A DNA stretch of 64,000 nt, from the NCBI RefSeq assembly GCF_014192415.1, contig NZ_JACHXY010000001.1, forward strand, positions 1,302,001-1,366,000. The letters run 5' to 3'. This document shows, in pieces, positions 16,657 to 25,139 of this stretch (its first letter is position 1; the number at the start of each line of letters is the position of its first letter). Under the pieces are notes generated by a model. The model was given only the letters and a program-made list of their open reading frames with translations, was not told the DNA's origin and did not search any database. Both the position numbers and the translations under genes were made by a program. The DNA is from Microbacterium proteolyticum (lineage in GTDB: Bacteria > Actinomycetota > Actinomycetes > Actinomycetales > Microbacteriaceae).

Positions 16657-17893
16657 TCTCGCGTGGGCGGTGCCGGCGGCGATCGCCCTCGTCGCCGCCG
16701 CCCTCGTGGTGGCGATCGTCGTCATCGCCGTCCGCGTGCACCGCCGGTCTTCCCGCGCGCGAGCGGCCGCCGGCCGGGCGGTGTCCGGCGCCGCATCCGC
16801 CCTGCTCGCACTCGATGACGACGTCGACGATCTCGACCTCGCCTTCGAGGCCGCCGACGCACTCGATGCCGACGACGTGCCCACCGAGCTGCGTCGCGCC
16901 CGCACCACGGCGCATCGCGCCCGTGACCGGGGCTTCGGCGACCTGTTGGTGCTCGAAGACTACACCGGCGTGGCCGCCCGCCGACGCGATCAGGCCCGAC
17001 GGCTGCGCGAGGGGCTCGATGCGCAGCGCGAGCAGGTCTCCGCGGTGCGCGCCCGCCTCGCGGACTGGCAGCGCGAGCACCGCTCACCCGCCGGTCTGCT
17101 CGCGGCCGCGCGTCATCGCCGCGACGATCTGGTCGCGATGTCGGGTGACCCCGAGCCGCTGGTCGACGCTCTGCGCGCACGCTTCGACGACGCCGACTGG
17201 TCCGAGGCCGCGGTGGCGGCGAGTCGGGCGAGACGCGCTCTCGCCGATGCCGACGACGCCCTCGGACGCGCCGAGACCGACGCCGACGGCGACCACGTCG
17301 TCCGCGCCACGGCGGAGCTGCGCCGCGCCGCACGCCATCTGCGCGAGGTCGAAGACGGCCACCGCGTGGCCCTCCAGGCCGCCGGAAACGCCGAGGCCGA
17401 GGTGGCCGCCGCCCGCGCCGAGATCGATGAGGCGATCCATGTGGCCACCTCCCGCCCCGAAGCGTGCCCGCCGGGAGCGGCCGATCGCCTGCGCGCGGCG
17501 GCTGACGAGCTGAACGACGCCGCCGCCGCCGCGTCGCGACGCCCGCGCGAAGCCGTCGCCACCGTCGCCCGCGTACGAGAAGAGCGCGACGCGATCCTCG
17601 GCGATGCCGTCAGCATGCGCCGACGTGTCGAGGCCGCCCGCACGGCGCTCCCGGGCACCCTGGCCTGCGCCCGCGCGGCCCTCGCCGCCGCCGAGACCGC
17701 CAGCGCGACAGCTGACGAGAAGCGCGTCGAGGCACGCATCGAGGCGCGGGGAGATGCCGCACCCGAGGTCGACCGCATCACCCGGCGCCTGCGCGTGGAG
17801 CGCGCGCGACGCCACCTCGCCGAGGCCCGCGCCGCCACCGACGCCACGCAGGCGCTCACCGCCGCCCGCGCCGCCTGGTCCGCCCTGCGCTGA
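16649..17893 (+). CDS. Membrane-anchored coiled-coil protein, unknown
   Basis: 414 aa. One N-terminal membrane helix (about residues 7-31), then an Arg-rich stretch and nearly 370 residues of Ala/Arg/Glu/Asp-rich helix with heptad character and almost no aromatic residues. Such an architecture (single anchor, long cytoplasmic coiled coil) is shared by division and envelope scaffolds such as EzrA, but no homology is claimed. The start at 16649 overlaps the HAD gene; the longer frame from 16517 lies within that gene. Several antisense and shifted open frames here are by-products of its GC-rich composition. Confidence 0.7.
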   Translation: MPDLAWAVPAAIALVAAALVVAIVVIAVRVHRRSSRARAAAGRAVSGAASALLALDDDVDDLDLAFEAADALDADDVPTELRRARTTAHRARDRGFGDLLVLEDYTGVAARRRDQARRLREGLDAQREQVSAVRARLADWQREHRSPAGLLAAARHRRDDLVAMSGDPEPLVDALRARFDDADWSEAAVAASRARRALADADDALGRAETDADGDHVVRATAELRRAARHLREVEDGHRVALQAAGNAEAEVAAARAEIDEAIHVATSRPEACPPGAADRLRAAADELNDAAAAASRRPREAVATVARVREERDAILGDAVSMRRRVEAARTALPGTLACARAALAAAETASATADEKRVEARIEARGDAAPEVDRITRRLRVERARRHLAEARAATDATQALTAARAAWSALR

Positions 17894-18009
17894 CCCGCGC
17901 CGCCCGGTGCGCCCCGCGCCGCCTGATCCACACACGTCGGCACCCGTCGACCGCGCCGCCCGCTTCGTCGCCTCACGGCACGACCTACGCGTGCCCTATG
18001 GTGAGCGGC

Positions 18010-20073
18010 ATGGCGCAGAAGACCCTTGTCGCTCGCTCGCTCTCGGTGGCGAGGCGCGTTCCGGTCACGTTGACGCTCGCCGGCATCCTGCTGCTGGCGG
18101 GAGTGTTCTCCGGCGGCCTGTGGCGGCCCTTCGTCGACTCCGACCTGTTCTCCGCGGTCGCCTACGGACTCCCCGCCCTCGCGGCCGGTCGGTGGTGGAC
18201 GCCGATCACCGGCACCTTCTTCGTCGACGCCCCCTGGGTCTACGCGGCCGGCATCCCGATTCTCGCGGCGATGGGGTTTCTCGAGGCGCGCCGAGGCTCC
18301 CGCGCCGCGGCCATCATCTTCGCGGGCGGCCAGCTGTTCTCCGTCCTCGCGGCCTCGGTGTTCCTGTGGGGCGCCGCGCTCCTGCCGTGGTCGTGGGCTC
18401 AGCAGGAGGCCGGCGCCCTCGACGTCGGTCCGTCGGGCGGCCTGTTCGCGTGCCTCGCCGCCGCGCTCGCGCTGCTGCCCTCTCCGTGGCGTCTGCGCGC
18501 GTGGACGGTCTTCCTCGCCGTGCTGCTCGTGTCGTTCTTCTATTACGGCTCGCTGCCCGACCTCGAGCACGTCCTCGCCGTGCTGCTGGTCCTCGCGGTC
18601 GACCGGTCGCTGCGCCCGCAGCGCGTGAGCGTGCGGGAACAGCGCCTGGTCGCCTTCGTCGTGCTGTGCGCGCTCGGTGCCATCGAGATCCTCGGCTACG
18701 TCGCACCCATGACCGGCCCGTTCGGCACCTCCGCGGCGGCCTCAGGGTCGTGGATCGACGTCGCGGTGAACACCGTGATCGTCCTCCTCGTGGCTACGGC
18801 GCTGCGACGCGGCCGACGGTGGGCGTGGGTCGTCGTGATGGTCTACTGCGCCCTGAACCTCGTCCTGGTCGTGCTCGCCGTCGGCATCCTGCTTCTGTCC
18901 GGAATGAGCGGCATCGAGGCCGATGTGGATGCCGATGTCACCAGCGTCCTGGCCTCGTCGGCCCTGTGGATCGTGGCGTCGGTCTACTTCGTACTCGTTC
19001 GGGCGGCGTTCCGCGCGCGTCCGCGCGCTGCTCTCGGCGACGCGCCGGCGCCGACCGCCGACGATGTCGAGAAGGAGCTGCGCACAACCGGCGGGGGAAC
19101 CCTGTCGTGGATGACCACGTGGGACGGCATGTCGTACGCCCGCTTCGGCCGCGGGATCGTGGCGTACCAGCGACGCTCCCGCGTCGCGTTGGCTCTCGGC
19201 GACCCGCTCGGTCCTTCCGACGTGCGAGCCGACACGGTGCGGGCCTTCATCGACCGCGCCGAGGCGGCGGGCCTGACCCCGTGCTTCTTCAGCGCCGGGG
19301 CGGCGACGCTCGCCGCCGTGCCGAGCGGTTGGCGCAACATCGTCGTGGCCGACGACACGGTGGTCGACCTCCCGGGTCTGCAGTTCACGGGCAAGGCGTG
19401 GGGGGCTGTGCGCACCTCACTGAATCGGGCTGAGCGCGAGGGCATGACGTTCCGCCTCTCGCGACTGCGCGACGAGAGCTGGGGTGTCCGCCAGCAGCTG
19501 CGCGCGATCTCCGAGAGCTGGGTCGGCGACAAGGGCCTTCCCGAGATGGGCTTCACGCTCGGCACGTTGCACGAGGCATCCGACCCCGAGGTCCGGATCG
19601 CCCTCGCGGTGTCGCCCGCCGGCGACGTCGACGGATTCCTCTCGTGGCTGCCCATCTACGGCGACGGTGAAATCCGCGGATGGACGCTCGACCTCATGCG
19701 GCGCCGTGACGGCGGCTTCGGCCCTGTCATGGAGTTCCTGATCGGTGCTTCCGCCCGGCAGTTCTCCGCCGAGGGTGCCGAGGTGATGTCACTGTCGGGG
19801 GCACCGCTCGCGCACGAGTACCCCGCGGATGCCGGTGTCATCGCCAACCTGCAGAAGCGTATGGCCGATGCACTCGAACCCGTATACGGCTTCGCCTCGC
19901 TGCACCGCTTCAAGCAGAAATTCCACCCGCGCTACGAGACCATGTACCTGCTCTACCGCGACGAGGCGGATCTCACGCGCATCGGCGCCGCCCTCACACG
20001 GGCGTTCCTCCCGCACGCGACGATCCGGCAGTTCGCGGCGGCCGGGGTGGATCTCGTTCGGTCCGACAACTGA
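18010..20073 (+). CDS. Rhomboid-like membrane domain fused to DUF2156 (MprF-like C-terminal domain)
   Basis: 687 aa. Residues about 20-205 are a six-helix region with the rhomboid layout: GPSGGLFACLAA (Ser142) in one helix and a His (His187, in LEHVLAVLLVLAVD) about 45 residues later. Further helices follow to about 340. The C-terminal 340 residues are the DUF2156/GNAT-like domain of lysylphosphatidylglycerol synthetase MprF (WMTTWDGMSYARFGRGIVAYQ, then the conserved end MYLLYRD). MprF enzymes transfer an amino acid from tRNA to phosphatidylglycerol, which lowers negative surface charge. The canonical MprF flippase region is replaced here by the rhomboid-like part. The start is ATG 18010, with TATGGT 7 nt upstream; ATG 17998 is possible. 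Confidence 0.82.
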   Translation: MAQKTLVARSLSVARRVPVTLTLAGILLLAGVFSGGLWRPFVDSDLFSAVAYGLPALAAGRWWTPITGTFFVDAPWVYAAGIPILAAMGFLEARRGSRAAAIIFAGGQLFSVLAASVFLWGAALLPWSWAQQEAGALDVGPSGGLFACLAAALALLPSPWRLRAWTVFLAVLLVSFFYYGSLPDLEHVLAVLLVLAVDRSLRPQRVSVREQRLVAFVVLCALGAIEILGYVAPMTGPFGTSAAASGSWIDVAVNTVIVLLVATALRRGRRWAWVVVMVYCALNLVLVVLAVGILLLSGMSGIEADVDADVTSVLASSALWIVASVYFVLVRAAFRARPRAALGDAPAPTADDVEKELRTTGGGTLSWMTTWDGMSYARFGRGIVAYQRRSRVALALGDPLGPSDVRADTVRAFIDRAEAAGLTPCFFSAGAATLAAVPSGWRNIVVADDTVVDLPGLQFTGKAWGAVRTSLNRAEREGMTFRLSRLRDESWGVRQQLRAISESWVGDKGLPEMGFTLGTLHEASDPEVRIALAVSPAGDVDGFLSWLPIYGDGEIRGWTLDLMRRRDGGFGPVMEFLIGASARQFSAEGAEVMSLSGAPLAHEYPADAGVIANLQKRMADALEPVYGFASLHRFKQKFHPRYETMYLLYRDEADLTRIGAALTRAFLPHATIRQFAAAGVDLVRSDN

Positions 20074-20131
20074 AACGCCCCGGACGACGCAGTCATCGGC
20101 CGGGGCGCATCCGATTCGGACTCGGAAGAAG

Positions 20132-20338
20132 TCAGAGCGGACGGATGTCCTCCGCCTGCAGGCCCTTCGGGCCCTGGGCGACCTCGAACTCGACGCGCTG
20201 GTTCTCTTCGAGCGAGCGATAACCGCCCGACTGGATGGCGCTGTAATGGGCGAACACATCCTGCCCGCCGTCATCCGGGGCGATGAAGCCGAAGCCCTTC
20301 TCCGAGTTGAACCACTTGACCGTGCCCTGCGTGCTCAT
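20132..20338 (-). CDS. csp: Cold-shock protein (CspA family)
   Basis: 68-aa single OB-fold RNA chaperone with RNP1 (KGFGFI, residues 14-19) and RNP2 (VFAHY, 28-32), starting [11 protein letters not shown]. Length and motifs are standard for the family. The open frame continues upstream to 20857 but that extension is the untranslated leader. Leader and upstream region (20339-20657) carry a strong hairpin and are comparatively AT-rich near 20560-20650. Confidence 0.97.
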   Translation of the reverse strand: MSTQGTVKWFNSEKGFGFIAPDDGGQDVFAHYSAIQSGGYRSLEENQRVEFEVAQGPKGLQAEDIRPL

Positions 20339-20657
20339 CCTGATGCCGTTTCCCGCTCGAGCCGACACCGAGCGCGCCGGACTGTGCCCCCACGGTAACG
20401 GGCGGATTCCCCGCGCGCACGGCACCGTGACACAAACGTTGCGTGAGACGGAACACGGCCTCGCGCACCCCGAGCCCATACGACGCCCGGGCTGAGCAAG
20501 GCTCAAAGCCCGGGCGTCGACGGATCCCCCCGGATATGCCACGCGAGGCGTGACGTGATGACAATACCGGCGTAGAGGCGTGCGCGCGACACGAAAAGAG
20601 AGAAACAGTAACTTATGTCGATGTTCTGTGATATCTGGAAGCCGTAAACTCCGCCTG
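20339..20657. promoter_or_regulatory. Divergent csp / gntR-type intergenic region
   Basis: 319 bp with no gene. It contains the hairpin at 20482-20518 and an AT-richer part around 20560-20650. On the plus strand TAAACT (20645-20650) lies 7 nt before the regulator's ATG and is a candidate -10. The csp promoter must lie on the minus strand here; I cannot place it confidently. Confidence 0.4.
20482..20518. other. Strong hairpin in the csp leader/upstream region
   Basis: Perfect 12-bp arms GACGCCCGGGCT (20482-20493) and AGCCCGGGCGTC (20507-20518) with an inner 4-bp stem GAGC/GCTC and an AAG loop. There is no T-run on either side, so it is not a classic terminator. It sits between csp and the divergent gntR-type gene and may be a structured part of the csp 5' leader or a protein-binding site. 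Confidence 0.5.
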
Positions 20658-21266
20658 ATGGATGATCGCCGCCGCGCTTCGGCCCTCGTCGACGAGGCGT
20701 ATCGTGCCCTCGGCGGGGCCATCGTCGACGGCCGTCTGCGACCCGGTGACCGACTGCGCGACGTCGAGTTGGCGCAGTTGATGGGCATCTCCCGCACACC
20801 GGTGCGTGAGGCCCTGCAGAAGCTCGAGCGCATCGGCCTCGTCGAGATCGCGGCCAACCGTTACACGCGGGTGTCCGAAGTCACCGACAGAGCCCGTGTC
20901 GACATGCGCGAATACGCCGCCCATACCATCGCAGGCGCCATCCGCGTGGCCCTGGCGAGATGCACCGACGACGAGATCGATCTCGCCGTCGGCCTCGTCG
21001 ATCGCATGCGCGACGCCGAGACGTCGCGTTCGTACGTCGACGCCATCCTGACGTTCTACGCCCATATGGCATCCGCATCACGCAACTTCGTCTTCTCGCG
21101 GGCGTTGGAGCAGACCGACCTCGTCCTGCGACGCAATCTCGACGGCTGGGAGAGCATCTCCGACGAAACGCGCGCGACGCTCTTCCAGCACCTGCACACG
21201 CAGGTCGCCGCGCGCGATGCGAACGGCGCGACCTGGACGTTCCTCGCTCTGCATGGTTTCGCCTGA
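20658..21266 (+). CDS. GntR-family regulator with FCD domain
   Basis: 202 aa. N-terminal winged helix (residues about 12-75) with [29 protein letters not shown] compressed into the standard FadR/GntR pattern (GR to AL about 30-60), followed by an all-helical FCD-type effector domain (about 85-195). ATG at 20658 is chosen over the longer frame from 20580: the HTH lies at the normal distance and TAAACT ends 7 nt before it. Effector and targets are unknown; the downstream GNAT gene has its own promoter signal, so an operon is not evident. Confidence 0.88.
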   Translation: MDDRRRASALVDEAYRALGGAIVDGRLRPGDRLRDVELAQLMGISRTPVREALQKLERIGLVEIAANRYTRVSEVTDRARVDMREYAAHTIAGAIRVALARCTDDEIDLAVGLVDRMRDAETSRSYVDAILTFYAHMASASRNFVFSRALEQTDLVLRRNLDGWESISDETRATLFQHLHTQVAARDANGATWTFLALHGFA

Positions 21267-21314
21267 CCGCACAAGTGCGGCGGTCGGTTCATCCGGCGCC
21301 ACTAGCGTGACGGC

Positions 21315-21743
21315 ATGCCTCACATCGAGCTGCGAGATCTTCACGACGACGACCGCGATGCCGCGTTCTCGGCCGTCCACGCAAGCGGATCGGCATGGCC
21401 GCGTGCCGAGTTCGACGATCGCCCCTCTTTCGACGCGTGGACGGAGCGCGCCGATGTCGTCTACCTCGCCATCGTCCAGGATGCCGTGGTGGTCGGCATC
21501 GCGGCGGCGATGGACGTCGACGGCGACCGTGAGATCCTCCTTGCCGTCGCTCCCGACGCCGATGGCGATGCGTCCACCGAAGTTCTGCGTCTACTGACCG
21601 CGCGGGAGGCGGAGCGGCCGCTGTACGCGTGCGTCGCCGCGAGCGACGAGCCGTCTCACGACGTCCTCGCACGCATCGGCTTCGTCGAGCACCGACGCGA
21701 CGGCGACGACGTCGTCTACGTCCTGCCCCCGACCCTGGAGTGA
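21315..21743 (+). CDS. GNAT-type N-acetyltransferase-like protein
   Basis: 142 aa with an N-terminal beta-alpha start (IELRDLHDDDRDAAFSAVHAS) and the GNAT-like C-terminal LARIGFVEHRRDGDDVVYVL, where a Gly-Phe within a strand follows a helix as in acetyltransferase motif B. The acetyl-CoA-binding motif A (Q/RxxGxG/A) is not recognisable in the middle section, so catalytic activity is uncertain. TAGCGT ends 6 nt before the ATG (leaderless candidate). Confidence 0.7.
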   Translation: MPHIELRDLHDDDRDAAFSAVHASGSAWPRAEFDDRPSFDAWTERADVVYLAIVQDAVVVGIAAAMDVDGDREILLAVAPDADGDASTEVLRLLTAREAERPLYACVAASDEPSHDVLARIGFVEHRRDGDDVVYVLPPTLE

Positions 21744-21752
21744 CGCCGATGC

Positions 21753-22763
21753 TCAGCGTCGAGTGAGCGTGGCGACGATGGGCCGGTGATCGCTGCCGGC
21801 ACCGTCGAAGTCGGTGCGCACCGTGAACGACTCCACGCGCCAACCGGCGCCGACGAGCACGTGGTCGATGGGGGCCGCGAAAGCGACGGGGAGCCGCACG
21901 GGCCACGTTCCCTGGGCGCCCGCGCCGACCTCGGCCGCGGTGTCGCGGCATCCACCGATCATCCCGCCTCCGGTTCCGAGGCCGGCGAAGTGGTCGACGG
22001 TGGCGTTGATGTCGCCCGCGACGATCACCTCGGCGTCCGCACATCGCTCAGCGATCCACCGCAGACCCGCGTCCCACTGGTCCATCACCCGGGGCAGGGG
22101 CGGCATGGGGTGGGCGGCCACGAGTGTGGGCCCCCGGCCGTCGACGGGCCGCCAGACAGCGCTGGGCAGCCCGGGCGTCGATGCGATCGACGCATCGCGC
22201 GCGTAGGCCCCCAGCGCGGTCGAGATGAGGATCGACGTCGGGATCGTCTCGCCGCCCGGGGCCGCGGCGACGGTGTCGTGTTGCATCGACACCCCGTCTC
22301 GGGCCAGGATGCCGACGATCTCCGCCGCAGCGAATGCGTCGGTCTCGGGCAGGCTGACGACGTCTGCTTCGGTGTCGCGTACGAGACGCGCAACGCTCTC
22401 GGGTGAGGCCCCGCCCCCGTACGCGTTCCACGCCACGACGGTGAGATCACCCTCGACCGCGGGCGCGCCCCACCCGCGGACGGTGAGCACGCCGGCATTT
22501 CCCAGAGAGGCTCCGGCGAGCGCGAGCGCGAGGGCGGCGCTGACACCCCACGTCTTCTGCCGCACGGCCACCCCGCCCACCACCAGTGCCAGCACCCCGA
22601 GAGCACCTGCGAGCACCCCTCGCAGCGAGAGCACGTTCGCGACGAACGGCAGGCGGTGGATGCCGATCATCTGGGGCCACACCGCGATCGACGCGATCGC
22701 CCCGCCGACGATCAGGACGACGAGGAACGAGAGACGGGGTCGACGGAGCATCGGCGTCCGCAA
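21753..22763 (-). CDS. Membrane-anchored endonuclease/exonuclease/phosphatase-family protein
   Basis: About 336 aa. Three N-terminal membrane helices (within the first 100 residues) place the catalytic domain outside the membrane or at its surface. The EEP fold motifs are visible in order: VVAWNAY, VSLPETDAF (metal-binding Glu), LVAAHPMPP, VIVAGDINATVDH (Asp, Asn), PIDHVLV and GSDHRPIVATL (catalytic Asp-His). Family members cut phosphodiesters in nucleic acids, lipids or inositol phosphates. The first codon is TTG (22763), four bases after the CHAD stop; ATG 22751 (MLRRPRL) is an equally good start. Co-transcribed with the CHAD gene. Confidence 0.88.
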   Translation of the reverse strand: MRTPMLRRPRLSFLVVLIVGGAIASIAVWPQMIGIHRLPFVANVLSLRGVLAGALGVLALVVGGVAVRQKTWGVSAALALALAGASLGNAGVLTVRGWGAPAVEGDLTVVAWNAYGGGASPESVARLVRDTEADVVSLPETDAFAAAEIVGILARDGVSMQHDTVAAAPGGETIPTSILISTALGAYARDASIASTPGLPSAVWRPVDGRGPTLVAAHPMPPLPRVMDQWDAGLRWIAERCADAEVIVAGDINATVDHFAGLGTGGGMIGGCRDTAAEVGAGAQGTWPVRLPVAFAAPIDHVLVGAGWRVESFTVRTDFDGAGSDHRPIVATLTRR

Positions 22764-22767
22764 CGAG

Positions 22768-23640
22768 TCAGCCCAGGCGCCTGGCCGCCTTCTTCACCTG
22801 CGTGAGGGCCTTCGGCACATCCTTCAGATGCGCCTCGGCCCGATCCGCGGCGAGCGTGGCGACCGCGTCATAGGGGCGAGTGTCCTCCTGCGCGGTGAAC
22901 GCTCGACGGTGGAGGGCGTTCGCCCTTTCCGCCAACAGCAGGTCGTCCCGGTGCTCGCCGAGCAGTTTGTGCACCCGTTTGGCGGACCGTCCCACGCGTC
23001 GGACGTCGCCTCCGAGCAGGTCGGGATCAGCGCGATCGACGGCTTCGGCGAGGTAACGCAGCCGGCGCGCGGCCTTGCGCACGTCGTGCAGGTGCTCGGT
23101 CGACCCGTCGCTGCGCCGTGCCGCGCGTGCGACACGGTCGGCCTCCCTGTGGAGCAGGCGGCGGAAGACCTTCTTGGCCTTGGCGTCGTCGTCGAGTTCG
23201 AGGCGCAGCCCCGCTTCGCGCACGAGCTGGGTACGGGCGCGAGACGCCTCTGTCTCGTGCGCCGCGACGACACGGGCGTGGAGATGGCGGTACGCCGCGC
23301 GTTCGTCACCCACGAGCCGGCGACGCGCGTCGGCATCGTCCACTCCTGTTTCCCTCAGGGCGTCCTCGGCGCGTTCCGCGCGCACCTCGGCATCACGCGC
23401 TTCGCCGAGCAGCTGGCCCCACGCCTTCAGGGCCGCGCCCAGCTCTCGGGTCTCCGCGGCCGGCGAGATCCGGCGAAGCACCGTGACGACGCTTCGCAGC
23501 CTTCTGACGACGGTGCGGTGCTGATGCAACCCATCGGGCGCGTCGGCGAGGGCTGCGGCTTCGGTGGATTCGACGTCAGCCGACGCGGTCTGAACGATGC
23601 GGCGGGCGAGCGTCTGCGCAGAGAGGGTGTCACGGGGCAT
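22768..23640 (-). CDS. CHAD-domain protein
   Basis: 290-aa all-helical protein with conserved His/Lys/Arg pattern of CHAD domains (HQHRTVVRRLRSVVTVLR near the N terminus; HLHDVRKAARRLRYLAEAVD near residue 200). CHAD domains bind polyphosphate and related polyanions through their basic surface and are often paired with CYTH triphosphatases, not found here. The start at 23640 (MPRDTLS) is favoured because TACCGT ends 6 nt upstream; the frame extends to 23745 without conserved sequence. Followed after 4 bp by the EEP-family gene. Confidence 0.87.
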   Translation of the reverse strand: MPRDTLSAQTLARRIVQTASADVESTEAAALADAPDGLHQHRTVVRRLRSVVTVLRRISPAAETRELGAALKAWGQLLGEARDAEVRAERAEDALRETGVDDADARRRLVGDERAAYRHLHARVVAAHETEASRARTQLVREAGLRLELDDDAKAKKVFRRLLHREADRVARAARRSDGSTEHLHDVRKAARRLRYLAEAVDRADPDLLGGDVRRVGRSAKRVHKLLGEHRDDLLLAERANALHRRAFTAQEDTRPYDAVATLAADRAEAHLKDVPKALTQVKKAARRLG

Positions 23641-23704
23641 GAGACCACGGTATGGAGGGGAGATGCCGGACGGGGCCGGGTTGACGAGCAGTCTGGAACG
23701 ACGA

Positions 23705-23739
23705 AAGGCCCGGGGCGCGGTCCCACCGCCCCGGGCCTT
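23705..23739 (-). terminator. Rho-independent terminator after the GlsB-like gene
   Basis: Perfect 12-bp stem AAGGCCCGGGGC / GCCCCGGGCCTT with an 11-nt loop. On the minus strand it lies 10 bp after the GlsB-like stop and is followed by TTTCGTCGTT. Confidence 0.75.
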
Positions 23740-23749
23740 CCTCACAGGG

Positions 23750-24016
23750 TCAGCGCGCGGCGCGACGTCCCACGATGAGGCCGTAGATCAGCAGGACGAT
23801 GATCGAACCGCCGATGGCCAGGAGCCAGGTCTGGATGGAGAAGAAGTTCTCCAGGGGCGCGTTGAAGAGCACGCTGCCCAGGAAGCCGCCGAGCAGAGCG
23901 CCGACGACGCCAAGGAGAAGCGTGATGAGCCAGCCGCCGCCCTGCTTACCGGGGAGGATCAGCTTGGCGATGGCGCCGGCGATGAGGCCGAGGAGGAGAA
24001 ATCCGAAGAATCCCAT
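23750..24016 (-). CDS. GlsB/YeaQ/YmgE-family membrane protein
   Basis: 88 aa with three hydrophobic helices and the glycine-rich family signature (GLIAGAIAKLILPGKQGGGW near residues 10-30; LLGVVGALLGGFLG). The family (transglycosylase-associated protein) is stress-related and found in many bacteria; molecular role is unknown. GGAACACC precedes the ATG; the long upstream frame to 24247 is not coding. Ends at a strong terminator. Confidence 0.93.
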   Translation of the reverse strand: MGFFGFLLLGLIAGAIAKLILPGKQGGGWLITLLLGVVGALLGGFLGSVLFNAPLENFFSIQTWLLAIGGSIIVLLIYGLIVGRRAAR

Positions 24017-24337
24017 TGGTGTTCCTTTCGCGAGTGTGAACCGATGCCCGCTCGAGGGCGGGTTCTCGTTATGTCCAGGTTCCTCCCAGGAAGCAATTTT
24101 CGGGGGTGGGTTGCGCGTCGCTCCGAATTCTGTGTGTCGCGCGTGCACGCGTACGCGAAGGCGCGGAAAGTCGCGAGATGTGGAGAGGGAGGCGCCACCG
24201 CCGACCGCTGTCCGGCCCGCCGGAGTGCACGGAGTCGATTCATGCACATGATGTCGGCTCGATCAACGTCCCCTGGAAATTGATGGATCGGCCGCTATGA
24301 TTGCTCTTGTGTGGGGGCACAATGGGAGGGGAGTGCT
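24017..24337. promoter_or_regulatory. Divergent glsB-like / lsr2-like intergenic region
   Basis: 321 bp with no gene and lower GC than its surroundings. A -10-like TATGATT lies at 24296-24302 before the Lsr2-type gene, and GGGAGGGGAG at 24324-24333 serves as its ribosome-binding site. The region could itself be an Lsr2 target, since that protein prefers AT-rich DNA. Confidence 0.4.
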
Positions 24338-24700
24338 GTGGCACTCGAGCAGGTTTTTCGTCGACTCGACGACTTGGACGGATCCGAGTTGGACTTGGAT
24401 TCCACCCCGGTGTCATTTGCTCTCGAGGGAGTTCAATACTCCATCGATTTGACGCGAGGCAACACCGAGAAACTCCGCGAGGCCTTGGCGCCGTTCATCG
24501 CCGCCGCCAGGACCGAGGGCTTCGAGAACGCCCGTCATCTGACGAGGTCGCAGCGCACGATGAAGCGGCGTGCGATCAGGGAGTGGGCGCGGGCCAACAA
24601 CCTCGAGGTGTCGGATCGTGGTCGCATCAGTGACGCTGTGCTCGACGCGTACGCATCGCAGGGAGCGAACTCGCGTCAGCAGCACTACGGGGCGGCCTGA
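24338..24700 (+). CDS. lsr2: Lsr2-family nucleoid-associated protein
   Basis: 120 aa. The N-terminal dimerisation domain keeps the Lsr2 layout (DDLDGSELDLDSTPVSFALEG, then YSIDLTRGNTEKLREAL). The C-terminal DNA-binding domain has AIREWARANNLEVSDRGRIS with the AT-hook-like RGR at residues 94-96. Lsr2 coats AT-rich DNA and silences acquired genes, acting like H-NS. The GTG at 24338 is chosen because GGGAGGGGAG lies just upstream. The N terminus (VALEQVFRRL) is divergent from the usual MAKK-V-V-LVDD and the basic linker is short, so this may be a paralogue and not the main Lsr2. Confidence 0.88.
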   Translation: MALEQVFRRLDDLDGSELDLDSTPVSFALEGVQYSIDLTRGNTEKLREALAPFIAAARTEGFENARHLTRSQRTMKRRAIREWARANNLEVSDRGRISDAVLDAYASQGANSRQQHYGAA

Positions 24701-25013
24701 CCGCACGCATTCGGCGTCTTACGCGCGCCGACGCTCGAGAGGTCACCGAAGAGATCGTGGTGTGCCCTCGGCGTCGTACGTGCGCTCATCGGTGACGCCT
24801 GCCGGGTCGACGTGCCCGTGAGCGGGAGTCCTCGCTGTGGCGTACCGGTGTGCCGGGGCCGCGTCTCGGTGTCGAACCGGGTCGCAGCCGTGCCTGGAGA
24901 TGAGAGGAGCGTTCCGGAGACGAACCCGTGAGCGCTCCTCTTCGGCGCGCGGGGCCTCCGGCGGCGTGCGCCCACCCCCGCACGGGTTGCGGGCTTTCCG
25001 CTCCTGCAGGCAT
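24701..25013. other. Intergenic stretch, nothing recognisable
   Basis: About 310 bp between the Lsr2-type gene and the tRNA-Leu terminator. Open frames on both strands have no domain character and mixed third-position bases. A weak hairpin (GGCGTC...GACGCT, about 24713-24735) might end lsr2 transcription. I see no RNA gene or conserved site. Confidence 0.4.
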
Positions 25014-25050
25014 GAGAAAGGCCCCCGGGATGAACCCGGGGGCCTTTCTC
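25014..25050 (-). terminator. Terminator of tRNA-Leu
   Basis: Perfect 16-bp inverted repeat GAGAAAGGCCCCCGGG / CCCGGGGGCCTTTCTC with a 5-nt loop, starting 5 nt after the tRNA 3' end on the minus strand and ending in a T-rich TTTCTC. Confidence 0.85.
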
Positions 25051-25055
25051 GTCTG

Positions 25056-25139
25056 TGCGCGAGGGGGGACTTGAACCCCCACGCCCGTGAAGGCACTGGC
25101 ACCTGAAGCCAGCGCGTCTACCTATTCCGCCACTCGCGC
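25056..25139 (-). tRNA. tRNA-Leu (anticodon CAG)
   Basis: 84-nt tRNA on the minus strand. Acceptor stem GCGCGAG/CTCGCGC, anticodon stem CTGGC/GCCAG around loop TTCAGGT (anticodon CAG, reads CUG), a long variable arm typical of class II leucine tRNAs, and T-arm GGGGG-TTCAAGT-CCCCC. CCA is not encoded. CUG is the main Leu codon in this GC-rich genome. Confidence 0.95.

Noticed and set aside
24701..25055. Possible small RNA or gene between lsr2 and tRNA-Leu
   Set aside because: Only weak hairpins and chance frames; no promoter/terminator pair other than the tRNA terminator.
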